The notes under the pieces were generated by a model. The model saw only the letters and a list, made by a program, of their open reading frames with translations. It made no database searches and was not told the origin of the DNA. A stretch of DNA of 64,000 nt, taken from an uncultured Desulfatiglans sp. GTDB lineage: Bacteria > Desulfobacterota > DSM-4660 > Desulfatiglandales > Desulfatiglandaceae. Location of the stretch: positions 1,518,375 through 1,582,374 of the forward strand of contig LR026961.1 in NCBI GenBank assembly GCA_900498135.1, read 5' to 3'. Made by a program: the position numbers and the translations under genes. Below are positions 1 to 8,906 of this stretch, one piece after another; the stretch's first letter is position 1; every line of letters starts with the position of its first letter.

Positions 1-566
1 CGCAGGGGACGGCCCGTCAGTTCATAAAGCGCGGAACGGTGTTCGGCCCAATTCCAGGTATGTACTTCACTGCCTGGAGCTACCAAACGACCGACGACCA
101 AGGCTTCCATCAAAGGGATAACCGAAGGGGCAATCCCTTCGGATACAAGCAGGTCGGTCAATCCGAGCTCATTCCACACGGAATGGCAAACATGCTCGGA
201 GCCCAGGGAGCGCACCTGGCTGGCTTCCATGGAGGCAGCGTCGATTTGCTCGTAAGTGGCTGGAAGTGCGTCGCTCTTTTCAATAGGTTGGTCGGTTGCC
301 AGCTTATGGCGGATTTTATCGGTGGCTTTGCGTGCGAACTTACTGATCTGGGGATTCACATTGAACAGATGCTGCTGGCCGCTCAGCATGGCCTCGATGC
401 AGTTGGCCAGGTCTTTATAGTGTTCCGGTGAGAGGTCGACGGTTCCGAGGTTGAGGATCAAGCGCTGTCTCGGTCCGTTCTTTGTCCGAACGTTTTCGAC
501 GAGATGCAAATACTCGTAGACCTTCTTGGAGTGGCGATTGGATTTACGTACCCGTTTAATATACAT
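1..566 (-). CDS. IS1634-family transposase, N-terminal part (truncated by window edge)
   Basis: Reading the minus strand from the ATG at 566 gives about 188 residues with no stop before the window edge. The start is MYIKRVRKSNRHSKKVYEYL. Further on come the stretches LGSEHVCHSVWNELGLTDLL and VVGRLVAPGSEVHTWNW. These resemble the N-terminal region of IS1634/IS4-group DDE transposases (basic start, then an RL-aPgSE-W block before the catalytic domain). The DDE residues would lie outside the window. No clear Shine-Dalgarno precedes the ATG, which is common for transposases. Family assignment is from motif memory. Confidence 0.8.
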   Translation of the reverse strand, partial: MYIKRVRKSNRHSKKVYEYLHLVENVRTKNGPRQRLILNLGTVDLSPEHYKDLANCIEAMLSGQQHLFNVNPQISKFARKATDKIRHKLATDQPIEKSDALPATYEQIDAASMEASQVRSLGSEHVCHSVWNELGLTDLLVSEGIAPSVIPLMEALVVGRLVAPGSEVHTWNWAEHRSALYELTGRPL

Positions 567-743
567 GCTCAGAGGCATACCACTTATAGAGCCGCCTGTA
601 AAGCAGAAAATACATTGATGGGTCACTACAAATGTCAAAAACAAGGCCTGGATACTGAAAAATCAAGTACTTATCTCTATAGATAGGTTGATTTTAGGGC
701 CAAAATAACCCCCAATCTGGGATTTTTGGCAAACTTGGGTTAG
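1..743 (-). mobile_element. Insertion sequence of IS1634 type, left part cut by the window edge
   Basis: The transposase reading frame runs off position 1, so only the 5' half of the element is visible. The outer end is not proven. A plausible limit is near 743, where a TTAG on the plus strand meets the sequence following the permease gene. A terminal inverted repeat cannot be tested because the other end lies outside the window. Positions 567-743 hold no gene; they are AT-richer than their surroundings and contain short palindromes (around 670-685 and 709-722). Confidence 0.55.
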
Positions 744-783
744 AGAAGAAGAGCCATGGTCGTGAGGTCCTGCCCCGGGAGGC

Positions 784-1656
784 TCAGATCCTTTCTTCGA
801 GTTCTTTCTGTTTTCCGAAAAGCCCGGAGGGTTTGATGACCAGGACCAGCAGAATCGCCGCCAAGCTCACAATCATGGTCCAGTGGGAACCCACATACGT
901 GTCGGTGAAGCGCTGGGCGAAGCCTATTAGGAAGCTGGCCAGGACCAGACCCCCGTTGCTGCCGAGTCCTCCGATGATGCAAACGGCTAATGCGTTGACC
1001 AGGACGTCGTAGCCTTCGCCTACAGAGATGCTGCCGAGCGGGATGATGACGAGGGCGGCGAGGGCCGCAAGGCCGGCGCCGAGCGCCACGCTGAGGGTGG
1101 CGACCTTGTCGGAGTCGATTCCAAAGGTGAGAGCCGTACGCTCATCCTGGGCGATCCCTCTGAAAGCGAGACCGGTAGCCGTGTAATGGGTGAAAAAATA
1201 AAGGAGGACGACCAGGAGAATGCTCAAGATAACGATGAAGATCCGCTGAGCGTCGACATAGGTCCCGGCGATGAAAAAACTCCGGTCGGAAAGAACAGGG
1301 AGATTATATTCGAAACCGACGAAACCCAGATAGCGGAACACTTCGAGGAGCGCCAGGCCGATGCCGAACGTGGCGATGACTTCCGAAAGCGCCTGTCCCC
1401 GCACGCGCATCAGGATGAAACGGTACATCAGAGCGCCTATGAGAAGGTTCAGGGCCACGGCCAATCCGGCTGCAATGAGATAGGGCAGGCCCATGAAGTG
1501 GATCAGCATCCAGGCGACGAAGGCCGCCAGGATGTAGAGGGCTCCGTATGCGAAGTTGGCGACCCCGCTGATACCGAAGGTCAGATTGAACCCGATGGCC
1601 ATCAAGGCCAGGACAACGCTGTTAATGACCGCATAGAAGACCGTTCCGACAAACAT
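784..1656 (-). CDS. ABC transporter permease, branched-chain amino acid (LivH) type
   Basis: This 290-residue inner-membrane protein matches the usual length of LivH permeases. It is almost entirely hydrophobic, with about eight predicted membrane spans and the family's typical N-terminal pattern (ALMAIGFNLTFGISGVANFAYG). The conserved C-terminal block includes GEGYDVLVNALAVCIIGGLGS. I chose the ATG at 1656 because GGAGAAAGG lies just upstream; upstream in-frame codons give unlike-protein sequence. It is transcribed with the binding protein gene at 2001-3281. The usual next genes (LivM, LivG, LivF) are not seen, because an insertion sequence begins within about 40 bp of the stop. The substrate may be a branched-chain amino acid, amide, urea or aromatic acid and cannot be fixed from sequence. 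Confidence 0.9.
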   Translation of the reverse strand: MFVGTVFYAVINSVVLALMAIGFNLTFGISGVANFAYGALYILAAFVAWMLIHFMGLPYLIAAGLAVALNLLIGALMYRFILMRVRGQALSEVIATFGIGLALLEVFRYLGFVGFEYNLPVLSDRSFFIAGTYVDAQRIFIVILSILLVVLLYFFTHYTATGLAFRGIAQDERTALTFGIDSDKVATLSVALGAGLAALAALVIIPLGSISVGEGYDVLVNALAVCIIGGLGSNGGLVLASFLIGFAQRFTDTYVGSHWTMIVSLAAILLVLVIKPSGLFGKQKELEERI

Positions 1657-2000
1657 GATGGTGCCTTTCTCCGGCAGTCCGCCCGAATCAGCAATAGAAT
1701 GTTCGACACGACCCGGCGCTTGTGCTGCCGCCTGTGAGCCGCGCTCCTGCAACAACGTTCGAATCCGTCCGCTTCGAACCGGGCGGAGCGTTTCAGCCCC
1801 CTGATATCGTCCGCCGGCTGGTTCGGAGCGATCCGCCGGCGGCCCTGCAAACCAAGAGGATCCTCCGGGTTTCTTTGCAGGGCCGCCTCGACGTGGTAGG
1901 AAGAGGCCGGGTGGTCTCCAGGTCGAAAACGAGTCCCTCCTGGAAAATCGATTAGGGACATAGCCGAACCGGAGCCGGAATACCGGCTGTTGAAAATACG
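1657..2000. other. Non-coding gap between permease and binding-protein genes
   Basis: The 344 bp between the two transporter genes hold no convincing reading frame: the open frames here translate into Arg/Pro/Ser-rich sequence of shadow type. The only structure seen is the inverted repeat at 1841-1884. Such a gap is long for two genes of one transporter and may serve differential expression. Confidence 0.6.
1841..1884. repeat. Perfect 11-bp inverted repeat, possible stem-loop between ABC genes
   Basis: Arms GGCCCTGCAAA (1841-1851) and TTTGCAGGGCC (1874-1884) are exact reverse complements separated by 22 bp. No T-tract follows on either strand, so it is not a classical intrinsic terminator. 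It lies between the binding-protein stop (2001) and the permease start (1656). An mRNA-stabilising or REP-like hairpin that keeps binding-protein levels above permease levels is the natural guess. Confidence 0.55.
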
Positions 2001-3281
2001 CTATTTGAGGGACTTGAGGCCTTCCGGCAGTTGTATCCGGCCTTCGGAAACGGCCTCGGGCAGAACGATGACCCGTTTCCCGTCGTTGGTCCACTGGAAG
2101 ACGGCCGCTATAGCGGCCTCCGATGGATCATAATCGTAGACGGCCTGATGTCCTTCGTCAAACCGGATCCGGCCCATCACACCCTGCCGGTCGGTCTTGG
2201 CGATTTCCGCGGCCAGGGTATCTGGATCGAGCGTGCCGGCGCGCTCGATCGCCTCGGCCAGGATATAGACCGATTCATAGGAGGGAGCGGGTCCATGTCC
2301 GGCCTCCATCGCTTTGCCCCACCGTTTTTCATAGGCATCGTAATAAGCCTGGGAGGCCGGGACCTTGGGGGATGCGATTGCGCTGCCCAATTCAAAGTTG
2401 CAGTTGACGGCCCCCCCTATTTTGGCGTCGAACGTCTTCCAGGCGCCGGGGCCGGCAAGCGGCGAGATGAAACCGGCCATCAAGGCCGGCACGCGCATGG
2501 TGTGCCACTGCTTGACAAGGATCCCGCTCTGCGGCATATCGAAGATAGGGAGGATGACCTGGGCGCCCTGCGCCCGGATCTTCATCAGGGCCGACGAAAA
2601 ATCGGACGTACCGGTCGGGTAGCTCTCGGAGCCAAGGATTTCCCAACCCGCCTTCTTGAAATAAAGCTCCGTCATCAATTCGGCTGTCTTGCGGGCCCAG
2701 GCGACATCCTGATTCATGATATAGACCTTATTGAAGCCGAATTGCTCGTTGATGAAAGCCATCGTCCCGATCAGGTATTTGACTAGATATTTGGCGTTCA
2801 GGCATGTTCTGAAGACATAGCGGTATTTTTCCGGTTCTTGTTTGATCTTCTCTTCCGATGCAGGGGACATGGCAATGGTGCCGATGAGCGGCACCTTGTA
2901 CTTCGCGAGGATATCCATCCCTGCCATGAGGGCCTCCGAACGGAAGGGGCCGACGACGAGGGCTGTCGGTTTCTGGTCGAGGATCATTTTTTCGAGGCCT
3001 AAAAGGGCTTCGGGCACGGGCACACCGGGGGCTGCATCCCGGATGTCGATCGATTCCACTTTGAGCAGCCTTTTTTCGCCACCGACCTGTACGCCGCCTT
3101 TCGCGTTGATTTCCTCAGTGGCCATGGTGACGGCCTGAAGGGCCTCCTTGCCTTCGACAAAGCCGGTTGAGGTGGGAACGCCGATGACAATGGGCGCCTG
3201 TGCCGGGGCCTCCGCAACCAGAAAGAGCGCCAGGATCAGAGACATCCACATCGGGCCGAAGATAAACCTTGTTCCTTTCAT
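2001..3281 (-). CDS. Periplasmic substrate-binding protein of branched-chain amino acid-type ABC transporter
   Basis: The 426-residue product starts with a Sec signal peptide (hydrophobic MSLILALFLVAEAPAQA, cleavage expected near residue 29). The mature part has the leucine-binding-protein fold pattern (PBP type 1): an N-terminal IVIGVPTSTG strand, AVTMATEEINAKGGV, LVVGPFRSEALM, then QAYYDAYEKRWGK and a C-terminal lobe. Its role is to capture the ligand in the periplasm and deliver it to the permease encoded downstream. Ligand identity is unknown. Family members also bind amides, urea and aromatic acids. Confidence 0.92.
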   Translation of the reverse strand: MKGTRFIFGPMWMSLILALFLVAEAPAQAPIVIGVPTSTGFVEGKEALQAVTMATEEINAKGGVQVGGEKRLLKVESIDIRDAAPGVPVPEALLGLEKMILDQKPTALVVGPFRSEALMAGMDILAKYKVPLIGTIAMSPASEEKIKQEPEKYRYVFRTCLNAKYLVKYLIGTMAFINEQFGFNKVYIMNQDVAWARKTAELMTELYFKKAGWEILGSESYPTGTSDFSSALMKIRAQGAQVILPIFDMPQSGILVKQWHTMRVPALMAGFISPLAGPGAWKTFDAKIGGAVNCNFELGSAIASPKVPASQAYYDAYEKRWGKAMEAGHGPAPSYESVYILAEAIERAGTLDPDTLAAEIAKTDRQGVMGRIRFDEGHQAVYDYDPSEAAIAAVFQWTNDGKRVIVLPEAVSEGRIQLPEGLKSLK

Positions 3282-3466
3282 CCGTGTCCTCCTTTTCGAG
3301 TGATGAGCCGCGCTGAGGCTGACGCCTTCAGATGAACATGGTCGATGAGTTTCCGGGTCGGGTAGCGACTGGGTTGCCTGGGAATCCTTTTCCTCTCGCC
3401 GGGTGCGGCCTCCTTTCCTAATAGAATGTTATCCCATGAGAATCGTCGAGTGCTGACATCATCTTC

Positions 3467-3612
3467 ATCATCCGGAAAGGCTCTTTTTTGCCGGTCTCGG
3501 CATCCGCGTGCGCGAAAAAGATCTGAGCGGACCCACCCTGGAGACACAGGTGAACCCTTGTCATCCGCGTGCGCGAAGAAGATCTTCATTTCCGGATTGA
3601 AAATCAGGCTGC
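3467..3612 (+). repeat. Degenerate copy of the dispersed palindromic repeat, with an internal direct repeat
   Basis: The left end (CATCCGGAAAGG, then TTTTTTGCCGG and TCTCGGC) and the right end (CATTTCCGGATTGAAAA at about 3587) match the full copies at 17160 and 36872, but the middle is replaced. In the middle a 22-nt segment is repeated: ATCCGCGTGCGCGAAAAAGA and onward at 3490-3512, and the same with one change at 3562-3584. It lies in the 549-bp gap 3282-3830 between divergent genes, which otherwise holds nothing I can identify. Confidence 0.65.
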
Positions 3613-3830
3613 GATGAATGAACATTTTCGAAAATCCCTATATAATGCAAAGTGGTCTCGAGATCAATGGTTTCGTTGCCGTCTTTCAAGGTTCTTTCCG
3701 CCACCGGGCCTCCTGCTGATCGGTTTTACGTCCAGGGGGCGGGTCCCCGCGTTTTCACACCTCCAGCCCGCCCGACGTCATCTCTGCGGGGGCATGGAAT
3801 GGCAGCAACTTTCTATAGGGAGCGGCAATC

Positions 3831-4667
3831 GTGGAAACTTCCGGCATCATTACCCTCACGACCGATTTCGGGTGCGAAGATGTCTACGTAGCGGTCATGA
3901 AAGGGGTCATCCTCGGCATTTACCCGAGGGCGACACTTGTGGATATCACCCATGGAATCCGCCCGGGTGACATCCGGCAGGGAGCGCGGGTGCTGGAGGA
4001 GGCAACGCGGTTTTTTCCCCCGGGCACGATTCACCTCGCCGTGGTGGATCCCGGCGTGGGGGGGGCGCGCAGACCGCTTCTGGTATGCACCGGGTCCAGC
4101 TTTCTCGTGGGGCCCGACAACGGACTCTTCTGGCCTCTGATCAAGGCGGTCCAGGAGGCGACCGTCCTTCACCTGACGTCGCACGCGCATTTTCTCCCCG
4201 AAATCAGCAGGACCTTTCACGGGAGGGATATCTTCGCCCCTGTGGCAGGGCATCTGGCTTGTGGGGTCGATCCTCTCGACCTGGGTACCCTCGTCCAGGA
4301 CCCGGTTCGGCTCGAACTGCGGACCGTCAAGCGTTCGGAAGATGCCATAGAGGGAGAGGTCATCCGGGTGGACCGTTTCGGCAATCTCATCACCAACATC
4401 CATCAGCAGGATATACAGTCCCTGGGTTGTTTGCCCGAGGCGAAGATCACCATCGGCGACCATACGATCGAGGGAATCAGGGAAACTTACACCAGTGTTC
4501 CGCGTGGTGGGATGCTCGCCCTTCTGGGCAGTTCAGGTTTTCTGGAGATCGCTGTGAACCAGGGCCGGGCCTCCGCACTCGTGGGTGGAAACGGGACTTC
4601 GGAGGGGGTTCCCGTCCGGGTGAGCCGTCCGCACGCGGGCCCGGCAGACGGGATCAGCAGCGGATAG
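3831..4667 (+). CDS. S-adenosylmethionine hydrolase / hydroxide adenosyltransferase (DUF62, SAM_adeno_trans)
   Basis: The 278-residue protein belongs to the DUF62 family, which converts SAM and water or hydroxide to adenosine and methionine. Visible family motifs are TLTTDFG near residue 9-14, VVDPGVGG near residue 70, FLVGPDNGLFWP in the nineties, FHGRDIFAPVAGHLA near residue 128, and FGNLITN in the C-terminal beta domain near residue 183. The start is a GTG at 3831 with GGGAG about 8 nt upstream. It stands alone on the plus strand and converges on the HNH gene. The cellular purpose of this family is still debated. Confidence 0.92.
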   Translation: METSGIITLTTDFGCEDVYVAVMKGVILGIYPRATLVDITHGIRPGDIRQGARVLEEATRFFPPGTIHLAVVDPGVGGARRPLLVCTGSSFLVGPDNGLFWPLIKAVQEATVLHLTSHAHFLPEISRTFHGRDIFAPVAGHLACGVDPLDLGTLVQDPVRLELRTVKRSEDAIEGEVIRVDRFGNLITNIHQQDIQSLGCLPEAKITIGDHTIEGIRETYTSVPRGGMLALLGSSGFLEIAVNQGRASALVGGNGTSEGVPVRVSRPHAGPADGISSG

Positions 4668-4689
4668 CGGCTCGGGAAAAGGAAAAGGC

Positions 4690-5115
4690 TTATTGGGGTG
4701 CCGGCTGGTTTTTCAGCGATTCCAGGTAGGCGTCCCATTCTATGGGCAGAAAATATCTCTTCTTGTTGTTGCAGTCTTTACAGGCGGCGACGATGTTGCC
4801 CTTGCTGCTCTTGCCACCGCGGCTCAAAGGGACGATATGATCCATCGTGAGGGCCTCTCGCCCTACCTGCCGATGACAGTAATGGCACACGCCCTTCTGG
4901 ATCCGATTCTGCCACCATTGGGTCTTCCGCAGGCGTCTTGCCTTCTCTTTTTCCCGCCGGATGTCTTCCGCGGAGACGGTTTCATAAAAAGCCTCGATAA
5001 TTCGTCCCTCCATCGATATAGTGCCGGCAAGGCCTATTTCTGCGACGAACGAGGCAGGTTTTAGGCTGCGCTCGGCCGGAAAAGGATTGTCCAGGGGTAT
5101 CGTCGGGGAATCCAT
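4690..5115 (-). CDS. HNH endonuclease domain protein
   Basis: The C-terminal half carries a complete zinc-type HNH module: CHYC, then MDHIVPLSRGGKSSKGNIV, then CKDCNNKK. The N-terminal half is a charged linker. An in-frame TTG at 5160 would add 15 residues, but that TTG is the -35 box of a strong promoter, so the ATG at 5115 (141 residues) is preferred. Such small stand-alone HNH proteins are widespread and mostly uncharacterised. This one is not next to restriction or phage genes, so a DNA-repair or housekeeping nuclease role is as likely as defence. Confidence 0.85.
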   Translation of the reverse strand: MDSPTIPLDNPFPAERSLKPASFVAEIGLAGTISMEGRIIEAFYETVSAEDIRREKEKARRLRKTQWWQNRIQKGVCHYCHRQVGREALTMDHIVPLSRGGKSSKGNIVAACKDCNNKKRYFLPIEWDAYLESLKNQPAPQ

Positions 5116-5131
5116 TCTTCTTTCAAGAATG

Positions 5132-5160
5132 AATATAGGTAAGTGTTGGTATTTTGTCAA
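5132..5160 (-). promoter_or_regulatory. Sigma70-type promoter for the HNH gene
   Basis: On the minus strand TTGACA (5160-5155) is separated by 17 bp from TATATT (5137-5132). This is a near-consensus promoter. Transcription would start near 5125, only about 10 nt before the ATG at 5115, giving a very short leader. Confidence 0.75.
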
Positions 5161-5334
5161 TTTTTTTTAATTGTTCAATGGGCTCGCAGCCAGGAGGGAT
5201 GGTGGTCCGCGCAAGATCCTCCGTGGCGAAGTTTGACAGACAAGCGGGGTGGAGGGCCTGGTCGAAGCCCGCAGGAAATCCGGATCGTCATTTCCGGTTG
5301 ACGGCAAAAAAGCGACTGTGATAGAAATGTAAAG

Positions 5335-5802
5335 ATGGGTTTTGACCTCCCCTACTACATGCATCAGGCTATCGAGGAGGCAAAAACCGGTTTCGACGAA
5401 GGCGAGGTGCCCATAGGGGCCTTGCTGGTGAGCAGAGAGGGCGCTGTCCTTGCCCGTGCTCACAATCGGACGGTCGGCCTCAGCGATCCGACGGCCCATG
5501 CCGAGATCCTGGCCATACGTGAGGCCTGCCTGGGTTGCCGCAATTATCGTTTGACAGGTGCCCTCCTTGTCGTGACCGTGGAGCCCTGCCCTATGTGCAT
5601 GGGCGCTGTCATTCATGCCAGGGTGGCCAGCCTCGTTTACGGCGTCGCCGATCCCAAATGGGGGGCAGTCGTTTCGCTTTACGAAATGGCCTCTGATTCC
5701 AGGCTGAACCACCGTGTGGATGTGCAGGGGGGCCTGATGGAAGCGGAGTGCCGGGCACTGATGCAGGCCTTTTTCAGGCTGCGGAGGGGTAAGGTCCCCT
5801 GA
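5335..5802 (+). CDS. tadA: tRNA-specific adenosine deaminase TadA
   Basis: The 155-residue protein deaminates adenosine 34 to inosine in tRNA-Arg(ACG). Zinc and catalytic residues are present: H55-A-E57 in TAHAEI and C85-P-M-C88 in EPCPMC, plus GALLV and NYRLTGA. Its length is normal. It is followed 8 bp later by tRNA-Ser(CGA). No strong ribosome-binding site is visible before the ATG at 5335. Confidence 0.95.
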   Translation: MGFDLPYYMHQAIEEAKTGFDEGEVPIGALLVSREGAVLARAHNRTVGLSDPTAHAEILAIREACLGCRNYRLTGALLVVTVEPCPMCMGAVIHARVASLVYGVADPKWGAVVSLYEMASDSRLNHRVDVQGGLMEAECRALMQAFFRLRRGKVP

Positions 5803-5810
5803 GCCGGTGC

Positions 5811-5906
5811 GGAGAGGTACCGAAGTGGTCGTAACGGGGTCGACTCGAAATCGACTTGTCCCGTTAATAGCGGGGCACGTGGGTTCGAATCCCACCCTCT
5901 CCGCCA
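5811..5906 (+). tRNA. tRNA-Ser (anticodon CGA)
   Basis: The acceptor arm GGAGAGG pairs with CCTCTCC, followed by discriminator G and an encoded CCA. The anticodon stem GTCGA/TCGAC encloses the loop CTCGAAA, which gives CGA. A long variable arm (TTGTCCCGTTAATAGCGGGGCA) marks a class II tRNA. The T arm is GTGGGTTCGAATCCCAC. Confidence 0.95.
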
Positions 5907-5985
5907 TTTTTCGCCGGGCAAGGAGTATCATCTGCACTATTCGAGGCTGCTGGCACGCTTCGATCCCGTTCCAGGGTTTCAATCC

Positions 5986-6080
5986 GGAGAGATGTCCGAG
6001 CTGGCCGAAGGAGCGCGACTGGAAATCGCGTGTGCTACCATAAAGTGGCACCGAGGGTTCGAATCCCTCTCTCTCCGCCA
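5986..6080 (+). tRNA. tRNA-Ser (anticodon GGA)
   Basis: The acceptor GGAGAGA pairs with TCTCTCC, with discriminator G and an encoded CCA. The anticodon stem CGCGA/TCGCG encloses the loop CTGGAAA, so the anticodon is GGA. A long variable arm (GTGTGCTACCATAAAGTGGCACC) confirms tRNA-Ser. It lies 79 bp after the first tRNA-Ser and just upstream of dnaX. Confidence 0.95.
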
Positions 6081-6264
6081 TTTTTTTGCCGCCCTCTTCC
6101 ATGGGGACGCTATCCCTGCCGTTCCCCGCGAACATTTCCGCGCCTTGTTCGAGTGGTCTTGTCTCGACCCGCTCGCGTGCTGCCGGGACGGCGGCGCAGG
6201 CTGCCGCATACCGTTGCAGAGAACGGGCGGGGCTGCTTTTTTGTGTGAATGAACCGGATCGCTT

Positions 6265-7944
6265 ATGTCCTATGAAGTCCTAGCCCGAAAGTGGCGGCCG
6301 CAGGTTTTTCAGGAGGTCGTGGGTCAGGAGCATGTGATTCAGACCCTGATGAACGCGATCGTAACAGGGCGGCTGGCGCAGGCCTATCTGTTCAGCGGTG
6401 CTCGGGGAGTGGGCAAGACCTCGGTGGCACGAATATTCGCCAAGGCGCTCAACTGCCGGGAAGGCGAGCCGGGGGTCCCCTGCAACCGTTGCCGCTCCTG
6501 CCTGGAGATCACCGACGGCTCGTCTGTAGACGTGCAGGAAATCGACGGGGCCTCCAACCGTGGCATCGACGAGATCAGGGAATTGAGGGAGAACATCCGC
6601 TACATGCCCTCCTCCAGCCCCTACCGCGTCTACATCATCGATGAAGTGCACATGCTCACGCTGCCGGCATTCAACGCCCTCCTGAAGACCTTGGAAGAGC
6701 CGCCGCCGCACGTTAAATTCATCTTCGCCACCACGGAACCCCACAAGGTCCCGGTGACTATCTTATCGCGTTGCCAGCGCTTCGATTTCAAGCGTATTCC
6801 TCTGCCGAAAATCGTGGACCATCTGGCGAATGTGAGCCGGGAGGAAGGGATCTCCATCAGCCCGGAAGCCTTGACTGTCATTGCGCGGGCAGCCGGCGGC
6901 AGCATGCGGGATGCGCAAAGCCTGCTGGATCAGGTGGTCGCGTTTACCGGGCAGGTGGTCGAAGACGCGCGGGTCGTCGATATCCTTGGGGTGGTCGATC
7001 GGAGCCTGGTCTTCGAGACGGGCCGGGCGCTGATCGAAGGCGATCCAGGAGCGTGCCTCCGCGTTGTCGATGAGGCCTTCAACAGTGGCTACGATATCAA
7101 GGAATTCTACCGCACCCTCATGGAGCATTTCCGGAACCTGATGGTGAGCCTTGTTTCCTCGGATGAAGGCCTTCTGGAGATGAGCGCGAGCGAGAGGGAG
7201 GAGACCCGCGCCCAGGCGAAAAGGGCCGGACAGGACCGGGTTCAGATGATCCTGAACTTCCTGGTCGTGCGGGAAGAGACCCTGCGCTATGCTTCCTCTC
7301 CGAGGCTGGTTCTCGAAACCTTGCTGGTCAAGGTGTGCCAGCTGGGGGAATATCTCTCCTTCGAAGGGATCCTCCAGCGCCTGGAGGCTTTGGAAAAGGG
7401 GCTGCCGGAAGAAGCAGGCACGGCACCCGAAATATCCGGACCGGTCAACCAGCCCGTTCGAACGGTCAAGGATTCGAGCGGGGGGGAAAACGCCCTTGTC
7501 GGAGAAAACAAGACGGCCGGGATGGAAGCCTGGCCGCAGTTTCTGAGGTTCCTTTCCGGCAGGAACCGGCCGATGGGAAACATCCTGAAGGATTGGACCT
7601 GTCGCTCCATCGGCGAGCAGGAGGTCGAGCTGGTCAAAAGCAGGCAGCCGTTCACGGCGTCTTATTTCGAGGATGCCGATCACGTAAGGCAGCTATCGGA
7701 CCATATGGAGGCGTTTTTCAGGCGGCGCCTTAAAATCCGGATCATCGATCCCCCGGATCAGGTGCTCGAACCGGGTTCCCCTCCTCCGCGATCGGAACCT
7801 TCGAGCCGCAAGCGATATGCCCATGTCTCCCCGCCGGTCCAGGATATCCTCAACCTTTTCGAAGGGCGGATCGAGAACGACGTCATGCCAGCGGCGGATG
7901 CGGGGGGCGTGGACCCGGAAACACAAGAGGAGGACAAAACATGA
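6265..7944 (+). CDS. dnaX: DNA polymerase III subunits gamma/tau
   Basis: The 559-residue protein is the AAA+ motor of the clamp loader. Walker A is GARGVGKT at 45-52, zinc-module cysteines are C64, C73, C76 and C79, Walker B is IIDEVHM (D126, E127), and the SRC arginine-finger motif is at 168-170. Domain III and a shorter variable C-terminal part follow. I did not find an obvious slippery A-tract with pseudoknot for gamma production. The gene overlaps ybaB by four bases (ATGA), giving the classic dnaX-ybaB-recR order. Confidence 0.97.
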   Translation: MSYEVLARKWRPQVFQEVVGQEHVIQTLMNAIVTGRLAQAYLFSGARGVGKTSVARIFAKALNCREGEPGVPCNRCRSCLEITDGSSVDVQEIDGASNRGIDEIRELRENIRYMPSSSPYRVYIIDEVHMLTLPAFNALLKTLEEPPPHVKFIFATTEPHKVPVTILSRCQRFDFKRIPLPKIVDHLANVSREEGISISPEALTVIARAAGGSMRDAQSLLDQVVAFTGQVVEDARVVDILGVVDRSLVFETGRALIEGDPGACLRVVDEAFNSGYDIKEFYRTLMEHFRNLMVSLVSSDEGLLEMSASEREETRAQAKRAGQDRVQMILNFLVVREETLRYASSPRLVLETLLVKVCQLGEYLSFEGILQRLEALEKGLPEEAGTAPEISGPVNQPVRTVKDSSGGENALVGENKTAGMEAWPQFLRFLSGRNRPMGNILKDWTCRSIGEQEVELVKSRQPFTASYFEDADHVRQLSDHMEAFFRRRLKIRIIDPPDQVLEPGSPPPRSEPSSRKRYAHVSPPVQDILNLFEGRIENDVMPAADAGGVDPETQEEDKT

Positions 7945-8270
7945 AAGGCATCCCCAATATGGGCCAGCTCATGAAGCAAGCCCAGCAGTTTCAGGCCAAG
8001 ATGGCCAAGATGCAGGAAGAACTCGGCGACAGAACGGTCGAGGCCTCGGCCGGTGGCGGAATGGTGACTGTGACGGCCAACGGCCGCCAGGAACTCGTCT
8101 CCGTCAGGATCGATCGGGAGGTCGTTGATCCGGACGACATCGAGATGCTGCAGGATCTCGTTCTGGCCGCTGTCAACGACGCCCTGACGCAAGCGAAGAA
8201 CATGGTCAACGAAGAGATGGGGAAATTGACCAAAGGGTTGAACATGCCCGGTCTTCCGGGCCTGTTCTGA
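7941..8270 (+). CDS. Nucleoid-associated protein, YbaB/EbfC family
   Basis: The 109-residue protein begins with [22 protein letters not shown] and has the family's [19 protein letters not shown] and [18 protein letters not shown] segments, ending in GLPGLF. It binds DNA as a dimer and is thought to shape chromosome structure. Its start codon overlaps the dnaX stop, so translation is probably coupled. The C-terminal Met/Gly-rich tail is usual. Confidence 0.95.
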   Translation: MKGIPNMGQLMKQAQQFQAKMAKMQEELGDRTVEASAGGGMVTVTANGRQELVSVRIDREVVDPDDIEMLQDLVLAAVNDALTQAKNMVNEEMGKLTKGLNMPGLPGLF

Positions 8271-8294
8271 GGCGGTCATTCAGGATTGAACGAA

Positions 8295-8906
8295 ATGGGC
8301 ATTTACCCCGCACCCCTTGAAAGACTGATCGAACATTTCACGCGGCTCCCCGGTATCGGCCAGAAATCCGCGACCCGGATGGCCCTCTACATCCTGCGCA
8401 GCCCGAGGGCGTTGGCGGAAGAGCTCGCCCGGAGCCTGATGGACGTAAAGGAGAAAATCCGCTTTTGCTCGATATGCTGCAATCTGACCGATCAGGACCC
8501 CTGCCTCATCTGCAGCAACCCGAATCGCCATTCGGAGACGGTTTGCGTCGTGGAGACCCCCGGCGATCAGATGGCGCTCGAAGAATCCGGAATTTACAAG
8601 GGCCGTTATCACGTCCTGCACGGCGTGCTTGCCCCCCTCGACGGTGTCGGCCCGGAGCAGCTGCGGATCGGAGAACTTCTCAGGCGCTTCGAGCCGGAGG
8701 GCATCCGTGAGGTGATTCTTGCCACCAATCCTACCACGGAAGGTGAAGCTACGGCGTCCTACCTCGGAAAGGTCATTGCGCAGAAAAATCCGGGCGTCAG
8801 GATCAGCCGCATCTCCCTGGGGGTTCCCATGGGAGGGGATTTGAAATATATGGACCGGATGACCCTGCAGCATGCCCTGAAAAGCCGGGTTTCCATCGGA
8901 TCATGA
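8295..8906 (+). CDS. recR: Recombination mediator protein RecR
   Basis: The protein acts with RecF/RecO to load RecA at gaps. It has the helix-hairpin-helix LPGIGQKSATRMA near the N terminus, a four-cysteine zinc finger (FCSIC...CLIC), and the Toprim stretch VVETPGDQMALE...YHVLHG, followed by LATNPTTEGEATA. I prefer the ATG at 8295, with AGGA 9 nt upstream, over the in-frame TTG at 8286. The stop overlaps the start of the next gene by four bases. Confidence 0.95.
   Translation: MGIYPAPLERLIEHFTRLPGIGQKSATRMALYILRSPRALAEELARSLMDVKEKIRFCSICCNLTDQDPCLICSNPNRHSETVCVVETPGDQMALEESGIYKGRYHVLHGVLAPLDGVGPEQLRIGELLRRFEPEGIREVILATNPTTEGEATASYLGKVIAQKNPGVRISRISLGVPMGGDLKYMDRMTLQHALKSRVSIGS

Noticed and set aside
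5167-6135. Open frames running through the two tRNA genes on the minus strand
   Set aside because: They translate tRNA and tadA antisense sequence and give repeated spurious peptides of the kind caused by class II tRNA genes.
6081-6264. SRP RNA or other small RNA between tRNA-Ser and dnaX
   Set aside because: SRP RNA genes often lie here, but the conserved GGAAGN-AGCAGC domain IV pattern is absent.
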